Assembly: GCA_016124575.1 (NCBI GenBank)
Contig: WGNM01000016.1
Coordinates: 62,001-126,000, forward strand
Reading direction: 5' to 3'
Length of the DNA stretch: 64,000 bases
DNA from: Cryomorphaceae bacterium
Lineage (GTDB): Bacteria > Bacteroidota > Bacteroidia > Flavobacteriales_D > Sanyastnellaceae
Shown: one piece after another, positions 24,054 through 33,940 of the stretch
Layout of the letters: every line of letters starts with the position of its first letter
Numbering within the stretch: position 1 is the stretch's first letter
The notes under the pieces: generated by a model
Seen by the model: the letters and a program-made list of their open reading frames with translations, nothing else
What the model was told of the DNA's origin: nothing
Database searches by the model: none
Program-made: the position numbers and the translations under genes

Positions 24054-25261
24054 TTTAAATTGTATTCCTTAATTTTCCTGTACAAGGTTCGTTCTGATAT
24101 TCCCAATTCTTTCGCTGCATACTTTCGTTTGTTCGCATGCTTTGACAGTGCTTTGCGGATGAGTTCTTTCTCTGTTTCTTGAAGCGAGAAGCTTTCTTCC
24201 ACATCATCAACTTGGACACGCTCCATACGCGCTGGCAGTTGCAAGATCGATCCGTCATCTTCCATCATGTCGGTGTTATCACTAAAAACCTTGCGTATCA
24301 AATCGGCGTTGGTTCCTGAGACATCGATATTGCCCTCGCTTCTAATTATTTGTAAGACCAACTTTTTGACATCGTTCAAATCGTTCTTCATTTCGAACAG
24401 CAGCTTGTACAAAATCTCACGTTCGTCAAAATTTTGGGTACGTCCGCCCCCCTCTACCACCGCTGGCAGTCGGCTCATATCATCAGCAGGCAAATAGCGC
24501 AACAAGGTAGCTGCGTCGATGTCGCGTTGTTGTTCAATAACCGACATTTGCTCGGTAATATTCTTCAGTTGGCGAATGTTACCCGGCCAAGGATACTTCT
24601 CGAGCAATGCGATGGCATCGTTGTTCAGGGCCAAGGCTGGCATGCGGTATTGTTCAGAAAAATCGGTCGTAAACTTCCTGAATAACAGGTAAATGTCTTC
24701 ACGGCGCTCACGCAATGGCGGCATGTAAATTGGGACCTGGTTCAAGCGATAGTACAAGTCATCGCGGAACTTTCCTGAGCGAATGGCTTCGCCGAATTTC
24801 ACGTTGGTAGCGGCAACAACGCGGACGTCTGTTTTGATTACCTTACTCGATCCAACGCGAATGAACTCGCCTGTTTCAAGGACACGCAGCAGGCGAACTT
24901 GGGTTTGCAAAGGCAGTTCAGCAACCTCATCCAAAAAAATCGTCCCTCCATTGGCCACCTCAAAATACCCTTTTCGGGCATCGTGGGCCCCTGTAAAAGA
25001 CCCTTTTTCATGTCCGAACAACTCAGAATCAATCGTCCCTTCGGGGATGGCACCGCAGTTCACAGCTATGTACGGCCCGTGTTTCCGAGCGCTCAAGCTG
25101 TGAATGATTTTCGGCATCGCCTCTTTACCAACGCCGCTTTCCCCATTGATTAAGACAGAGATGTTGGTAGGAGCCACGTGAATGGCGACATCGATGGCAC
25201 GATTCAACAAAGTTGAATTGCCTATGATACCAAAACGTTGCTTTATGCTTTGAACTTCCAT
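24050..25261 (-). CDS. Sigma-54-dependent transcriptional activator without receiver domain
   Basis: 403 residues. The AAA+ activator core starts almost at the N-terminus: Walker A NGESGVGKEA, the sigma-54-contacting GSFTGA loop, Walker B GTIFLDEV, and sensor/arginine-finger region FRDDLYYRLNQVPI. The C-terminus is a Fis-type HTH (AAKELGISERTLYRKIKEYNL). No response-regulator, PAS or GAF domain precedes the core, so activity must be set by expression or by a partner protein. It lies between miaB (3 bp after it) and lptE (4-bp overlap), suggesting a tie to envelope biogenesis, but targets are unknown. Confidence 0.9.
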   Translation of the reverse strand: MEVQSIKQRFGIIGNSTLLNRAIDVAIHVAPTNISVLINGESGVGKEAMPKIIHSLSARKHGPYIAVNCGAIPEGTIDSELFGHEKGSFTGAHDARKGYFEVANGGTIFLDEVAELPLQTQVRLLRVLETGEFIRVGSSKVIKTDVRVVAATNVKFGEAIRSGKFRDDLYYRLNQVPIYMPPLRERREDIYLLFRKFTTDFSEQYRMPALALNNDAIALLEKYPWPGNIRQLKNITEQMSVIEQQRDIDAATLLRYLPADDMSRLPAVVEGGGRTQNFDEREILYKLLFEMKNDLNDVKKLVLQIIRSEGNIDVSGTNADLIRKVFSDNTDMMEDDGSILQLPARMERVQVDDVEESFSLQETEKELIRKALSKHANKRKYAAKELGISERTLYRKIKEYNLK

Positions 25262-25264
25262 GCT

Positions 25265-26698
25265 TTATGACTGAACGGCTGTTCCGATGAGTGTTACAGA
25301 CGTACAACTGTGGGTGTCAACATCAACGTAAGTTCCGGGAACTAAATTTCCTTTCGGGAAAACGACAACCGTGTTCTGTGAGTTGCGACCAAACAATTGC
25401 TCATCAGATCTTTTTGAAACACCCTCTATCAATACACGCTGACGTTTTCCGACAAATGCTTGGGTGCGCATGGCAGCGCTTTGCATCTGCACATCAATGA
25501 TTTCTTGCAGACGACGACCTTTCACTTCTTCTGTGATGTCGTCTTCATATTTTCTTTCTGCCAAGGTGCGCGGACGTTCAGAATATTTGAACATAAATGC
25601 CATATCGTACCCAACTTCCTTCATCAAACTGATGGTTTCTTGGTGTTGTTCTTCTGTTTCGCCGCAGAAACCAGCAATGACATCGGTAGAGATTGCACAA
25701 TCGGGCATGATGCGACGTATGGCCGCTATTCTTTCCAGGTACCACTCCCGCGTGTATCCGCGGTTCATCTTTTTCAGCACTTCAGAGCTTCCGCTTTGAA
25801 CAGGCAAGTGAATGTACTTGCAAATGTTGTCGTACTTCGCCATTGTGTGCAACACCTCATCGGTCATATCTTTCGGGTGACTTGTTGAAAAGCGCACGCG
25901 CAAATCAGCATTCACTAAGGCCACCTTTTCGAGCAACTGAGCGAAATTTACAACCTCTTTCCCTTCTTCCTTCACCTCTCCTTTGCTCGTCAAATTCCAC
26001 TTGTATGAATCCACGTTTTGTCCGAGCAGTGTCACCTCCCGGTACCCCAAGTCAAACAACTCCTGCGCTTCTCGCACCACCGATTCAGGATCACGGCTTC
26101 TCTCACGTCCACGTGTAAAGGGCACCACACAAAACGAGCACATGTTATCACATCCCCTCATGATCGAGATGAAAGCCGTTATGCCGTTCGAGTTGAGGCG
26201 AACCGGACTAATTTCGGCGTAGGTTTCCTCACGAGAGAGCAACACGTTCACGGCTTTTTGTCCGCTGTCAACCGTTTCAATAAGATTCGGCAAATCGCGG
26301 TATGCATCAGGCCCCACCACAAGATCCACCAACTTTTCTTCTTCGAGCAATTGATCTCTCAGGCGTTCAGCCATGCACCCCAATACCCCTACAACCATGT
26401 CTGGTTTTTTCGACTTCAGCGAGCGGAGATATTGCAAGCGTGCACGCACACGTTGCTCAGCATTGTCGCGAATGGCGCAGGTATTGAGCAAAACAACATC
26501 AGCTTCTTCGGCGTCGCGTGTGGTTGTAAAACCAGCTTCTGTTAAAATAGAAGCCACAATCTCCGAGTCAGAGAAATTCATCTGGCAGCCGTAGCTTTCC
26601 AGGAGAAGTTTTCTTCCACTGCCTGTTGATGGAACAGGCGCCATTACCGCTTCGCCCTGTCGATTTTCATCAATAACTTTTTCGCCTTCGTGTAGCAT
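25265..26698 (-). CDS. miaB: tRNA-2-methylthio-N6-dimethylallyladenosine synthase MiaB
   Basis: 477 residues. Methylthiotransferase domain with [13 protein letters not shown] (first cluster Cys), [10 protein letters not shown] and [10 protein letters not shown]; radical SAM motif [21 protein letters not shown] (CxxxCxxC); C-terminal TRAM domain (about 405-470). It adds the methylthio group to ms2i6A37 of tRNAs. The N-terminal about 25 residues before LLLESYG are variable. First gene of the leftward operon, divergent from topA. Confidence 0.96.
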   Translation of the reverse strand: MLHEGEKVIDENRQGEAVMAPVPSTGSGRKLLLESYGCQMNFSDSEIVASILTEAGFTTTRDAEEADVVLLNTCAIRDNAEQRVRARLQYLRSLKSKKPDMVVGVLGCMAERLRDQLLEEEKLVDLVVGPDAYRDLPNLIETVDSGQKAVNVLLSREETYAEISPVRLNSNGITAFISIMRGCDNMCSFCVVPFTRGRERSRDPESVVREAQELFDLGYREVTLLGQNVDSYKWNLTSKGEVKEEGKEVVNFAQLLEKVALVNADLRVRFSTSHPKDMTDEVLHTMAKYDNICKYIHLPVQSGSSEVLKKMNRGYTREWYLERIAAIRRIMPDCAISTDVIAGFCGETEEQHQETISLMKEVGYDMAFMFKYSERPRTLAERKYEDDITEEVKGRRLQEIIDVQMQSAAMRTQAFVGKRQRVLIEGVSKRSDEQLFGRNSQNTVVVFPKGNLVPGTYVDVDTHSCTSVTLIGTAVQS

Positions 26699-26994
26699 AA
26701 TTCAAATTCAATTGAGGTCTGCAAAGGTACGACAATCCATCGAGTATGACACTTTGACAGACTGAAAAAACCACGGTTTAACTTCTATTAAGCAACTCCT
26801 TCAAATGCCCATTCAGACCGAAGTGTCAGCTACAAAACGATACCCACCATTAACAAAGTTAACAAGCGATTGCGCATACTTATATATATGTTTTCTTGTG
26901 AGTGTCAATCGGATTGTCCTTAATTTGCACAACAGTTATTGCGCCGCAGGGTCTGAAATTTCATCATTTCCTGTCCGAAACACTGTCTTTGAGC

Positions 26995-29301
26995 ATGTCA
27001 AAAAACCTAGTTATTGTTGAGTCCCCCGCGAAAGCGAAGACCATAGAAGGCTACCTTGGAAAAGACTTCACCGTCAAATCGAGTTATGGCCACGTGAGAG
27101 ATTTACCGAAAAGTGATCTCGCTATCGACATCGAAAACGGCTTCAAACCTGTGTATGAAGTATCGGCCGATAAAAAGAAATTACTTTCGGAACTGAAAAG
27201 CCTCGCCAAGAAAGCAGAAATTGTTTGGTTAGCGACGGATGAGGACCGCGAGGGAGAAGCGATATCATGGCACTTAGCGGAAGCTTTGGGTTTGGATGTT
27301 GCCAACACCAGGCGGATCGTATTTTCTGAAATCACCAAGACCGCCATTTTAAAGGCGATTGAAAACCCGCGACAGGTAGACATCAACTTGGTGAATGCAC
27401 AGCAAGCGCGTCGCGTACTCGACCGTTTGGTAGGTTTTGAGCTTTCTCCTGTGTTATGGAAAAAAGTGAAGCCTGCATTGAGTGCAGGACGAGTTCAAAG
27501 TGTTGCCGTGCGTATTTTGGTTGAACGTGAACGCGAGATAACAGCTTTTAATGCTGAATCGAGCTTTCGCGTGGTCGCCATTTTCGATCTCGACGGTACA
27601 GAATTAAAGGCAGAATTACCTCACCGCTTCAACACCGAAAAAGAAGCGATGGCTTTTTTGAACGATTGCATTGGCAGCACATTCAACATCGCCAACCTCG
27701 AAACAAAACCATCGAAGAAAAGTCCGGCAGCGCCGTTCACCACTTCTACCCTTCAGCAAGAAGCTTCTCGCAAACTTGGTTTTTCAGTTACACAAACCAT
27801 GGTTGTAGCTCAAAAGCTTTATGAAAGTGGACGAATAACCTACATGCGTACCGATAGCGTGAACCTCAGCGACCTTGCTTTGGCTTCAGCCTCTGAAGAA
27901 ATCACCCGTTCTTACGGCGCTGAATTCGCTCAAACGAGGAAATACACATCGAAGTCGAAAGGTGCGCAAGAAGCTCACGAAGCCATTCGTCCGACCGATA
28001 TGTCGGCACACCGCATCGAAGGCGAACGCAACGAACAACGCTTGTACGAGCTTATCTGGAAACGCACTCTGGCATCGCAAATGGCCGATGCACAGCTCGA
28101 AAAAACGACAGCAACAATCGCCATTTCTGGCAGCAAAGAACAGCTACAAGCCAAAGGTGAGGTCATTAAATTTGAAGGTTTCTTGAAAGTATACCTGGAA
28201 GGAACAGATGATGAAGACGAAGAAAGCACCAAAGGCATGTTGCCACCATTGGCGGTCGGACAGGTTTTGAACCTCAACAAACTGAATGCTACTGAGCGCT
28301 TTTCTCAGCATCCACCGAGATACACCGAAGCCAGCTTGGTAAGGAAAATGGAAGAGTTGGGCATCGGTCGACCTTCTACATATGCACCCACCATTTCGAC
28401 CGTTCAAAAACGCGGATACGTAGTAAAAGAAGATCGCGACGGATCAGAAAGAAAGTTCCGCGTGCTCACACTTGAAAAAAACGCTGTTGTTGCTGAAACA
28501 CAAAGTGAGACAGCAGGCACAGAGAGGGGTAAACTCTTCCCGACTGATATCGGCATTGTGGTGAACGACTTCCTCGTACTCAACTTCGGCGACATTCTCG
28601 ATTACAACTTCACCGCAAAAGTGGAAGAAGAGTTTGACGGCATTGCGCAGGGTGAGGTGCAGTGGACGACCATGATAAAAGGTTTTTACAGCGGCTTCCA
28701 CAAATCGGTAGAGCGCACAATTGAAACGTCAGAAAGAGCAACCGGCGAAAGAGAATTGGGCAATGACCCAGAAACTGGGAAGCCCGTCATAGCGCGCATC
28801 GGACGATTCGGACCGATGGTACAAATTGGCGCCAGCGATGACGAAGAGAAACGCTTTGCCTCCCTATTGCCCGATCAAAGCATCACCAGCATCACCCTTG
28901 AACAAGCGCTTACCCTATTTCAATTGCCTCGCAAACTGGGTGAGTTTGAGGACAAAGTAGTAAGTGCTGCTATCGGACGATTTGGACCTTATGTGAAATA
29001 CGGAAGCATGTTTGTGAGCATCAAAGAAGCCGATGGCGACTCTCCGTATACCATCACCCTTCAACGCGCCATAGAACTGGTGAAGAATAAAATTGAAGCT
29101 GACGCGAAAAGTTTGCTCAAAACCTTCACTGAAGATGCTGATGTCCGCATACTTGAAGGACGTTTCGGACCCTACATAAAAGCTGGCAAGCAGAATGTTA
29201 AAATCCCGAAAGACAAAGTAGCAACAGAGCTTACATGGGAAGAAGTGAAAGCACTTATTGAAGCAGCACCGAAAAAAACAACCGCTCGCAAACGTAAATG
29301 A
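26995..29301 (+). CDS. topA: DNA topoisomerase I
   Basis: 768 residues from ATG 26995 (MSKNLVIVESPAKAKTIEGYLG); a longer in-frame extension is rejected because the family begins exactly here. TOPRIM domain with the ATDEDREGEAISWHL metal motif, active-site tyrosine in RITYMRTDS, and HEAIRPTD. The C-terminus has three short repeats (ARIGRFGPMVQIG, AAIGRFGPYVKYG, LEGRFGPYIKAG) and a basic tail in place of Cys4 zinc fingers, as usual in Bacteroidota. Relaxes negative supercoils. The 296-bp gap to miaB shows no gene. Its stop overlaps the next start (ATGA). Confidence 0.97.
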   Translation: MSKNLVIVESPAKAKTIEGYLGKDFTVKSSYGHVRDLPKSDLAIDIENGFKPVYEVSADKKKLLSELKSLAKKAEIVWLATDEDREGEAISWHLAEALGLDVANTRRIVFSEITKTAILKAIENPRQVDINLVNAQQARRVLDRLVGFELSPVLWKKVKPALSAGRVQSVAVRILVEREREITAFNAESSFRVVAIFDLDGTELKAELPHRFNTEKEAMAFLNDCIGSTFNIANLETKPSKKSPAAPFTTSTLQQEASRKLGFSVTQTMVVAQKLYESGRITYMRTDSVNLSDLALASASEEITRSYGAEFAQTRKYTSKSKGAQEAHEAIRPTDMSAHRIEGERNEQRLYELIWKRTLASQMADAQLEKTTATIAISGSKEQLQAKGEVIKFEGFLKVYLEGTDDEDEESTKGMLPPLAVGQVLNLNKLNATERFSQHPPRYTEASLVRKMEELGIGRPSTYAPTISTVQKRGYVVKEDRDGSERKFRVLTLEKNAVVAETQSETAGTERGKLFPTDIGIVVNDFLVLNFGDILDYNFTAKVEEEFDGIAQGEVQWTTMIKGFYSGFHKSVERTIETSERATGERELGNDPETGKPVIARIGRFGPMVQIGASDDEEKRFASLLPDQSITSITLEQALTLFQLPRKLGEFEDKVVSAAIGRFGPYVKYGSMFVSIKEADGDSPYTITLQRAIELVKNKIEADAKSLLKTFTEDADVRILEGRFGPYIKAGKQNVKIPKDKVATELTWEEVKALIEAAPKKTTARKRK

Positions 29302-30464
29302 TGGAAGGAATTCTTGATTTTTTTGAACCTACCGACATCGATTTTACCCCCTCGGAAAACGGTGTCAGAAAGCTAGGCGACAGCATTCGCATCCACAGCC
29401 GAAACAGCATGCCCTCTCCTATTGGAACGCGCATAGCAATTATTGGTGTGAAAGAAGAACGTGGCACACCGAACAACGAAGGATGTGAAAACGGAGCCGA
29501 TGCCGTTCGCAAGTATCTGTATGAGTTAACCGATATTGACACCCCGCTGGAAATCATCGATCTCGGCAATATAAAAGCCGGAGATCGCATTTCGGATACG
29601 TATGCGGCCTTGCGCACCACCTGCAGAGAGCTCATTGCTGGGAATGTGATACCCGTTATTATTGGGGGTGGACAAGATCTGACGTACGGAAATTATGCAG
29701 CGTATGAATCATTGGAACAAACTGTAAACCTTGTTACTGTTGATTCACGTCTTGATTTTGGAGGAGATCCAAATCACATGATGGCCGACAATTTCTTGAA
29801 TCAGATCGTCATGCATCAGCCAAACTATCTGTTCAACTACAGCAATATTGGTCATCAGCGATATTTGACCGATAAAGATGTGGTAGAGTTGATGGACAAA
29901 ATGTTTTTCGACTTGCATCGACTGGGTGAAGTGAACGGAAAAATCACTGATGCTGAACCCGTGTTGCGCAATGCAGATATAGTAAGCATCGACATGTCTG
30001 CGGTGCGCGGATCTGACAGTCCGGGCTGCGGCGGTGCTGGGCCAAATGGTTTTTATGCAGAAGACATGTGTCAATTGTGCCGATATGCCGGCATGAGCGA
30101 TAAGCTGACCTCTTTCGGTATTTATGAATACAATCCATTCTTGGATCCCCGAGGGTTTTCAGCGCACCTTGTAGCCCAAATGTTGTGGCACTTTATTGAA
30201 GGCGTAACACTGCGCAAAGGAGATTACCCAATCGCCAATAAAGAAACATACGTCCGCTATATCGTGCCAATGAGCGACCACGAATTGGTGTTCTATAAAA
30301 GTCCACTTACCGATAGATGGTGGATGGATGTGCCATATGTAAGCGGATCTTCAACAAAATACCAACGACATCATTTGGTGCCTTGCACGTATGAAGACTA
30401 TCAATCTGCAACCAATGAAGAAATGCCCGACCGCTGGTGGAAGACCTTCCAGAAGCTGGGTTAA
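29298..30464 (+). CDS. Arginase/formimidoylglutamase-fold protein with degenerate metal site
   Basis: 388 residues, coupled to topA by a 4-bp overlap (a second ATG at 29301 is equally possible). The fold is that of the ureohydrolase family: IAIIGVKEERGTPNNEGCENGAD, VIPVIIGGGQDLTYGNY, LVTVDSRLDFGGD, IVSIDMSAVRGSDSPG, then FGIYEYNP. The binuclear Mn ligands are largely lost: GGGHD has become GGGQD (residues 123-127), DAHxD has become DSRLD (149-153) and SxDxD has become SIDMS (230-234). It is unlikely to be an arginase or HutG. The product is long and otherwise well kept, so it is not decaying. Position just upstream of porP-gldKLMN suggests a link to that system (inference). Confidence 0.82.
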   Translation: MMEGILDFFEPTDIDFTPSENGVRKLGDSIRIHSRNSMPSPIGTRIAIIGVKEERGTPNNEGCENGADAVRKYLYELTDIDTPLEIIDLGNIKAGDRISDTYAALRTTCRELIAGNVIPVIIGGGQDLTYGNYAAYESLEQTVNLVTVDSRLDFGGDPNHMMADNFLNQIVMHQPNYLFNYSNIGHQRYLTDKDVVELMDKMFFDLHRLGEVNGKITDAEPVLRNADIVSIDMSAVRGSDSPGCGGAGPNGFYAEDMCQLCRYAGMSDKLTSFGIYEYNPFLDPRGFSAHLVAQMLWHFIEGVTLRKGDYPIANKETYVRYIVPMSDHELVFYKSPLTDRWWMDVPYVSGSSTKYQRHHLVPCTYEDYQSATNEEMPDRWWKTFQKLG

Positions 30465-30628
30465 TTGTTAAAAAAGACGATTCGAAGAACAAAAAAAATA
30501 AATTTGACTTCGAAAGAATCAACAATCAAAAGTTGATCAAATTTGTAGCAACCAAAATTTAGCTATATTAGCCCTTTCTCTTTGGGGAAAATAAGCTGAG
30601 AAGTAGATACTTTAACCTGGAAATTGGA

Positions 30629-31582
30629 ATGAGACGCATCCTATTATTTGTCGTTGTTTCACTGGCTTTCACAAGCCTAAAAGCACAACAAGACCCACAA
30701 TTTACGCAGTGGTTTCAAGACAAACAGTCGTTTAACCCGGCTGCAGTTGGCTTAACAGACGCACACTGTTTATCTGTATTTTATCGCAATCAATGGAATG
30801 GTTTTGACAACCAGCCAAACACCGCTATGGTGAATTACAGTGGTCGCATTGCCAATTTTGGAGGTGTAGGTTTAACATTCTACAACGACCAACTCGGACA
30901 AGAGACGAATAATATTTTCAGAATCATGGGAGGCTACCACATCAATGCAGGTGGTGGGACGTTGAGCTTAGGTTTAGGTCTTGGCTACTACGGTAAGCAA
31001 TTGGGTAACTCATGGCTACCGCCAGATGGGGTTGCTTCGATACCTTCTGATGCTGCGATTAATTCAGACAAGCGTTCTGACGGCAGTTTCGACATGAACC
31101 TAGGAGTTTATTATTACCAGCCAGAGAAATACTATTTCGGTATTTCTTCTACACACTTGACACAATCGGATCTCGACCAGTTATCTATCAAGGTAGCGCG
31201 TCACTACTATTTGATGGGAGGATACAACTTCGACATCAATAGCGATTTCGTATTACGCACCAATTTGTTGGCGAAATCTGACTTCAACAAGTCTGCAATC
31301 GACGTTAACGCGAACATCTTGTGGCGTGGAATGCTTTATGGAGGTCTTTCATACCGTCCGGGTGATGCTGTGGCACCGATGGTTGGATTAGAATACTGCA
31401 CATCTTCTGGAGACAAGTCTACACAGAAGAATCAGTGTTTTAGAATTGGGTATAGTTATGATGCTACTACCTCAGAAATCAAGAACTATAGTTCTGGGTC
31501 TCATGAGATATTCGTGGGATACTGTTTCAAGATTGTCAACATCCCGTCGACACAAAAACACGCCAATCCGCGTATTTGGTAA
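30629..31582 (+). CDS. porP: Type IX secretion / gliding outer-membrane protein, PorP/SprF family
   Basis: 317 residues: signal peptide (...TSLKAQ), then QDPQFTQWFQDKQSFNPAAVGL, the family's opening, and a small barrel with GLTFYNDQLGQE, YYFGISSTHLTQ and GLSYRPGDAVAPMVG. PorP/SprF proteins associate with the T9SS trans-envelope complex. Gene order porP-K-L-M-N is the same as in the well-known por operon. The 164-bp upstream gap should contain the operon promoter, but I see no unambiguous -7 box. Confidence 0.92.
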   Translation: MRRILLFVVVSLAFTSLKAQQDPQFTQWFQDKQSFNPAAVGLTDAHCLSVFYRNQWNGFDNQPNTAMVNYSGRIANFGGVGLTFYNDQLGQETNNIFRIMGGYHINAGGGTLSLGLGLGYYGKQLGNSWLPPDGVASIPSDAAINSDKRSDGSFDMNLGVYYYQPEKYYFGISSTHLTQSDLDQLSIKVARHYYLMGGYNFDINSDFVLRTNLLAKSDFNKSAIDVNANILWRGMLYGGLSYRPGDAVAPMVGLEYCTSSGDKSTQKNQCFRIGYSYDATTSEIKNYSSGSHEIFVGYCFKIVNIPSTQKHANPRIW

Positions 31583-31683
31583 AATATTTTGAAACAAAGG
31601 AAGTTATACATACGTAAACATACGCTTGTAAACCTGCTACACTGCAACAGACTTGAGAAACCTGTTGTAAAACCAAGGAAATC

Positions 31684-33054
31684 ATGAAAAAGTCGCTTTA
31701 TTCACTTTTGCTCTTAGTTGGTCTTGCCGGATGCTATTCGGGACCACGAGGAGAGTTAGTCGGAGTTTACCCGAGGGAAGAATGGATACAGGTTAATCCT
31801 TATGGGATGAACTACATTCATTACGGGTCATTCACCATGGGTCCTAGTGATCAAGACGTTCCTTACGCCTTGAACTCAAAGTCGAAAACGGTAACCATTC
31901 CGGCATTCTACATTGACATTCACGAGATCTCTAACAATGAATACCGTCAGTTCGTTTATTACGTCCGCGATTCATTGATGCTGGATGCATTGGCTCAGAA
32001 CGACAACGAAGATTATTTCTTCGCAGAAAGCCCTGAAACAGGCAAAGAACTTGACCGCTTTATAGACAAGGGGTATGTTCTAAACTGGGAACAGGAGATT
32101 GACTGGGAAGATGAAGACATCTTTGATCTATTGTACGATGAATTTTTCCTTCAGGGGAATGATCGTTTTTACAACCGTCATCAGTTGGATTCTAGAAAAT
32201 TGAAATACCGTTACTGGTGGATTGATTTCGAGAGTGCTGCTCGTAAAGATGGTAAAGATGAAGAGTTGGGAGAAATGAACTCGTTGAACCAACTTCATTC
32301 TGTAAAAGGTCATAGTGATCGTTCTCAGTTCATCATTGAAGAGAACATCAACATCTATCCAGACACTTTGGTTTGGGTGCATGACTTCACATACGGATTC
32401 AATGAGCCACTTACTGAAACGTATTTTTGGCACCCTGCTTACGACGACTATCCTGTTGTTGGAGTATCATGGGGACAAACCAAAGCGTTTAATGCGTGGA
32501 GAACTCAAATTCTGAACGATTGGAAGCACAAGAATGGCGAAAGCTTTGTTCAGCGTTTCCGCATGCCGTCTGAAGCTGAGTGGGAATACGCAGCTCGTGG
32601 TGGTTTAGAGCTTGCTCCATACCCATGGGGAGGTCCTTACACACGGAATATTCAAGGTTGTCCGTTGGCTAACTTTAAGCCAATGCGTGGTGACTATGTT
32701 GAAGATGCCGGTTGTCATACCGTTCCGATTGAGTCATACAGCGCGAACGATTACGGGTTGTTTCAAATGGCTGGTAACGTAGCGGAGTGGACAAACACGG
32801 CCTATGATGAGTCGGTTTATGACTTCACACACGACATGAGTTCAGAATACCAATATCACGCTAAAGCGGATGATGCTCCAAGTTTGAAGCGCAAAGTAAT
32901 TCGCGGAGGATCTTGGAAAGATATTGGCTACTTCATTCAAACTGGAACTCGTTCATACGAGTATCAAGATACAGCAAAGTCGTACATCGGCTTTAGAAGT
33001 GTTATGTCTTATTTGGGTCGCGGTAAAAACGTTTCCCCAGAAGATTTTAACTAA
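31684..33054 (+). CDS. gldK: T9SS ring lipoprotein GldK
   Basis: 456 residues, lipobox LAGC (Cys 17). It has a formylglycine-generating-enzyme-like fold: YGSFTMGPSDQD, IDIHEISNNEYRQFVYYV, VGVSWGQTKAFNAW, RMPSEAEWEYAARGG, FQMAGNVAEWTNTAY, VIRGGSWKD and IGFRSVMSY. In this family the fold is structural: GldK (PorK) with GldN forms the periplasmic ring under the outer membrane. It follows porP by 101 bp; the gap has a short tandem ACATACG repeat (10-bp period) but no terminator. Confidence 0.96.
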   Translation: MKKSLYSLLLLVGLAGCYSGPRGELVGVYPREEWIQVNPYGMNYIHYGSFTMGPSDQDVPYALNSKSKTVTIPAFYIDIHEISNNEYRQFVYYVRDSLMLDALAQNDNEDYFFAESPETGKELDRFIDKGYVLNWEQEIDWEDEDIFDLLYDEFFLQGNDRFYNRHQLDSRKLKYRYWWIDFESAARKDGKDEELGEMNSLNQLHSVKGHSDRSQFIIEENINIYPDTLVWVHDFTYGFNEPLTETYFWHPAYDDYPVVGVSWGQTKAFNAWRTQILNDWKHKNGESFVQRFRMPSEAEWEYAARGGLELAPYPWGGPYTRNIQGCPLANFKPMRGDYVEDAGCHTVPIESYSANDYGLFQMAGNVAEWTNTAYDESVYDFTHDMSSEYQYHAKADDAPSLKRKVIRGGSWKDIGYFIQTGTRSYEYQDTAKSYIGFRSVMSYLGRGKNVSPEDFN

Positions 33055-33113
33055 AAATTGAAACCTGTTAGTATACCTAGTTATCATCGTTTAAACCCCT
33101 AAAGCAAGAGAAA

Positions 33114-33905
33114 ATGAAACCTGGAAGTAAAAAGTGGAAACTGTTTATGGCCAAAGTGTATGGTTTGGGAGCTGCTGTCGTAATTATCGGCGCACTTTTC
33201 AAAATTCAACACTGGCCCTTTGCATCGGCACTACTCGTAGTGGGTCTTCTTACAGAAGCACTCATCTTTATCTTTTCATCATTTGAACCACCACACGAAG
33301 ATCCAGATTGGACTTTGGTTTATCCAGAGTTGTTGGCTTCAGGTGAAGATCATGACCACCACAACCGTGTAGCACCTAAGAAAGCATCTGGATCTATCAC
33401 AGAGGCGCTAGACAACATGCTTATGGAAGCGAAAATTGAGCCTGAACTTCTTCAAAGTCTTGGAGATGGCATGCGCACTTTGAGCTCACAAGCAACGCAA
33501 TTGACAGACATCACTGACGCCACTGTAGCAACGAAAGAATACTCTTCTGCTTTGCACGGTGCGAGTGAAAAAGTTGGCGAATTGGCTAACACATATGCAG
33601 AAGCTTCTGCAAGCCTAACAGGTTTGAAAGAAGGACAAAGTCACGGTGCTACTGCTGGTGAACACTTGCAGAAAATGACAGAGAATTTGTCATCTTTGAA
33701 CAACATGTACGAACTGCAACTTCAAGAGCTTGCGAAGACTCGCGATCTTTACGGTGGTATGTCGTCGTTGGTTGAAAACCTCAATGACTCAATTGAAGAT
33801 ACTCGCTTGTACAAAGAGAATATCGCTGAACTTGCTAAGAACCTTCAGTCACTCAACACTGTTTACAGCAACATGTTGAATGCTATGGGCGGCGGTCGTT
33901 CTTAA
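33114..33905 (+). CDS. gldL: T9SS inner-membrane motor protein GldL
   Basis: 263 residues. Two membrane segments at about 13-30 and 36-54 (VYGLGAAVVIIGALFKIQHWP, SALLVVGLLTEALIFIFSSF), followed by EPPHEDPDWTLVYPEL and a long coiled-coil cytoplasmic tail (about 90-260). The membrane helix keeps the conserved Lys/His/Trp patch (FKIQHWP) and the glutamate in LLTEAL that is implicated in proton-driven rotation. With GldM it forms the motor for T9SS and gliding. Third gene of the operon. Confidence 0.97.
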   Translation: MKPGSKKWKLFMAKVYGLGAAVVIIGALFKIQHWPFASALLVVGLLTEALIFIFSSFEPPHEDPDWTLVYPELLASGEDHDHHNRVAPKKASGSITEALDNMLMEAKIEPELLQSLGDGMRTLSSQATQLTDITDATVATKEYSSALHGASEKVGELANTYAEASASLTGLKEGQSHGATAGEHLQKMTENLSSLNNMYELQLQELAKTRDLYGGMSSLVENLNDSIEDTRLYKENIAELAKNLQSLNTVYSNMLNAMGGGRS

Positions 33906-33940
33906 GATCATACATTGTTTAACCCTAAATCTACAATGTA

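Noticed and set aside
26018-26545. 175-aa open frame antisense to miaB, and similar long antisense frames in the 39.6-41.5 kb T9SS gene and in the 51.4-54.2 kb propeller gene
   Set aside because: All lie opposite clearly coding, motif-bearing genes; their length follows from the codon use of the sense strand.
29298-30464. Straight annotation as formimidoylglutamase or arginase
   Set aside because: The metal-binding His and Asp residues of three motifs are replaced; only the fold is supported.
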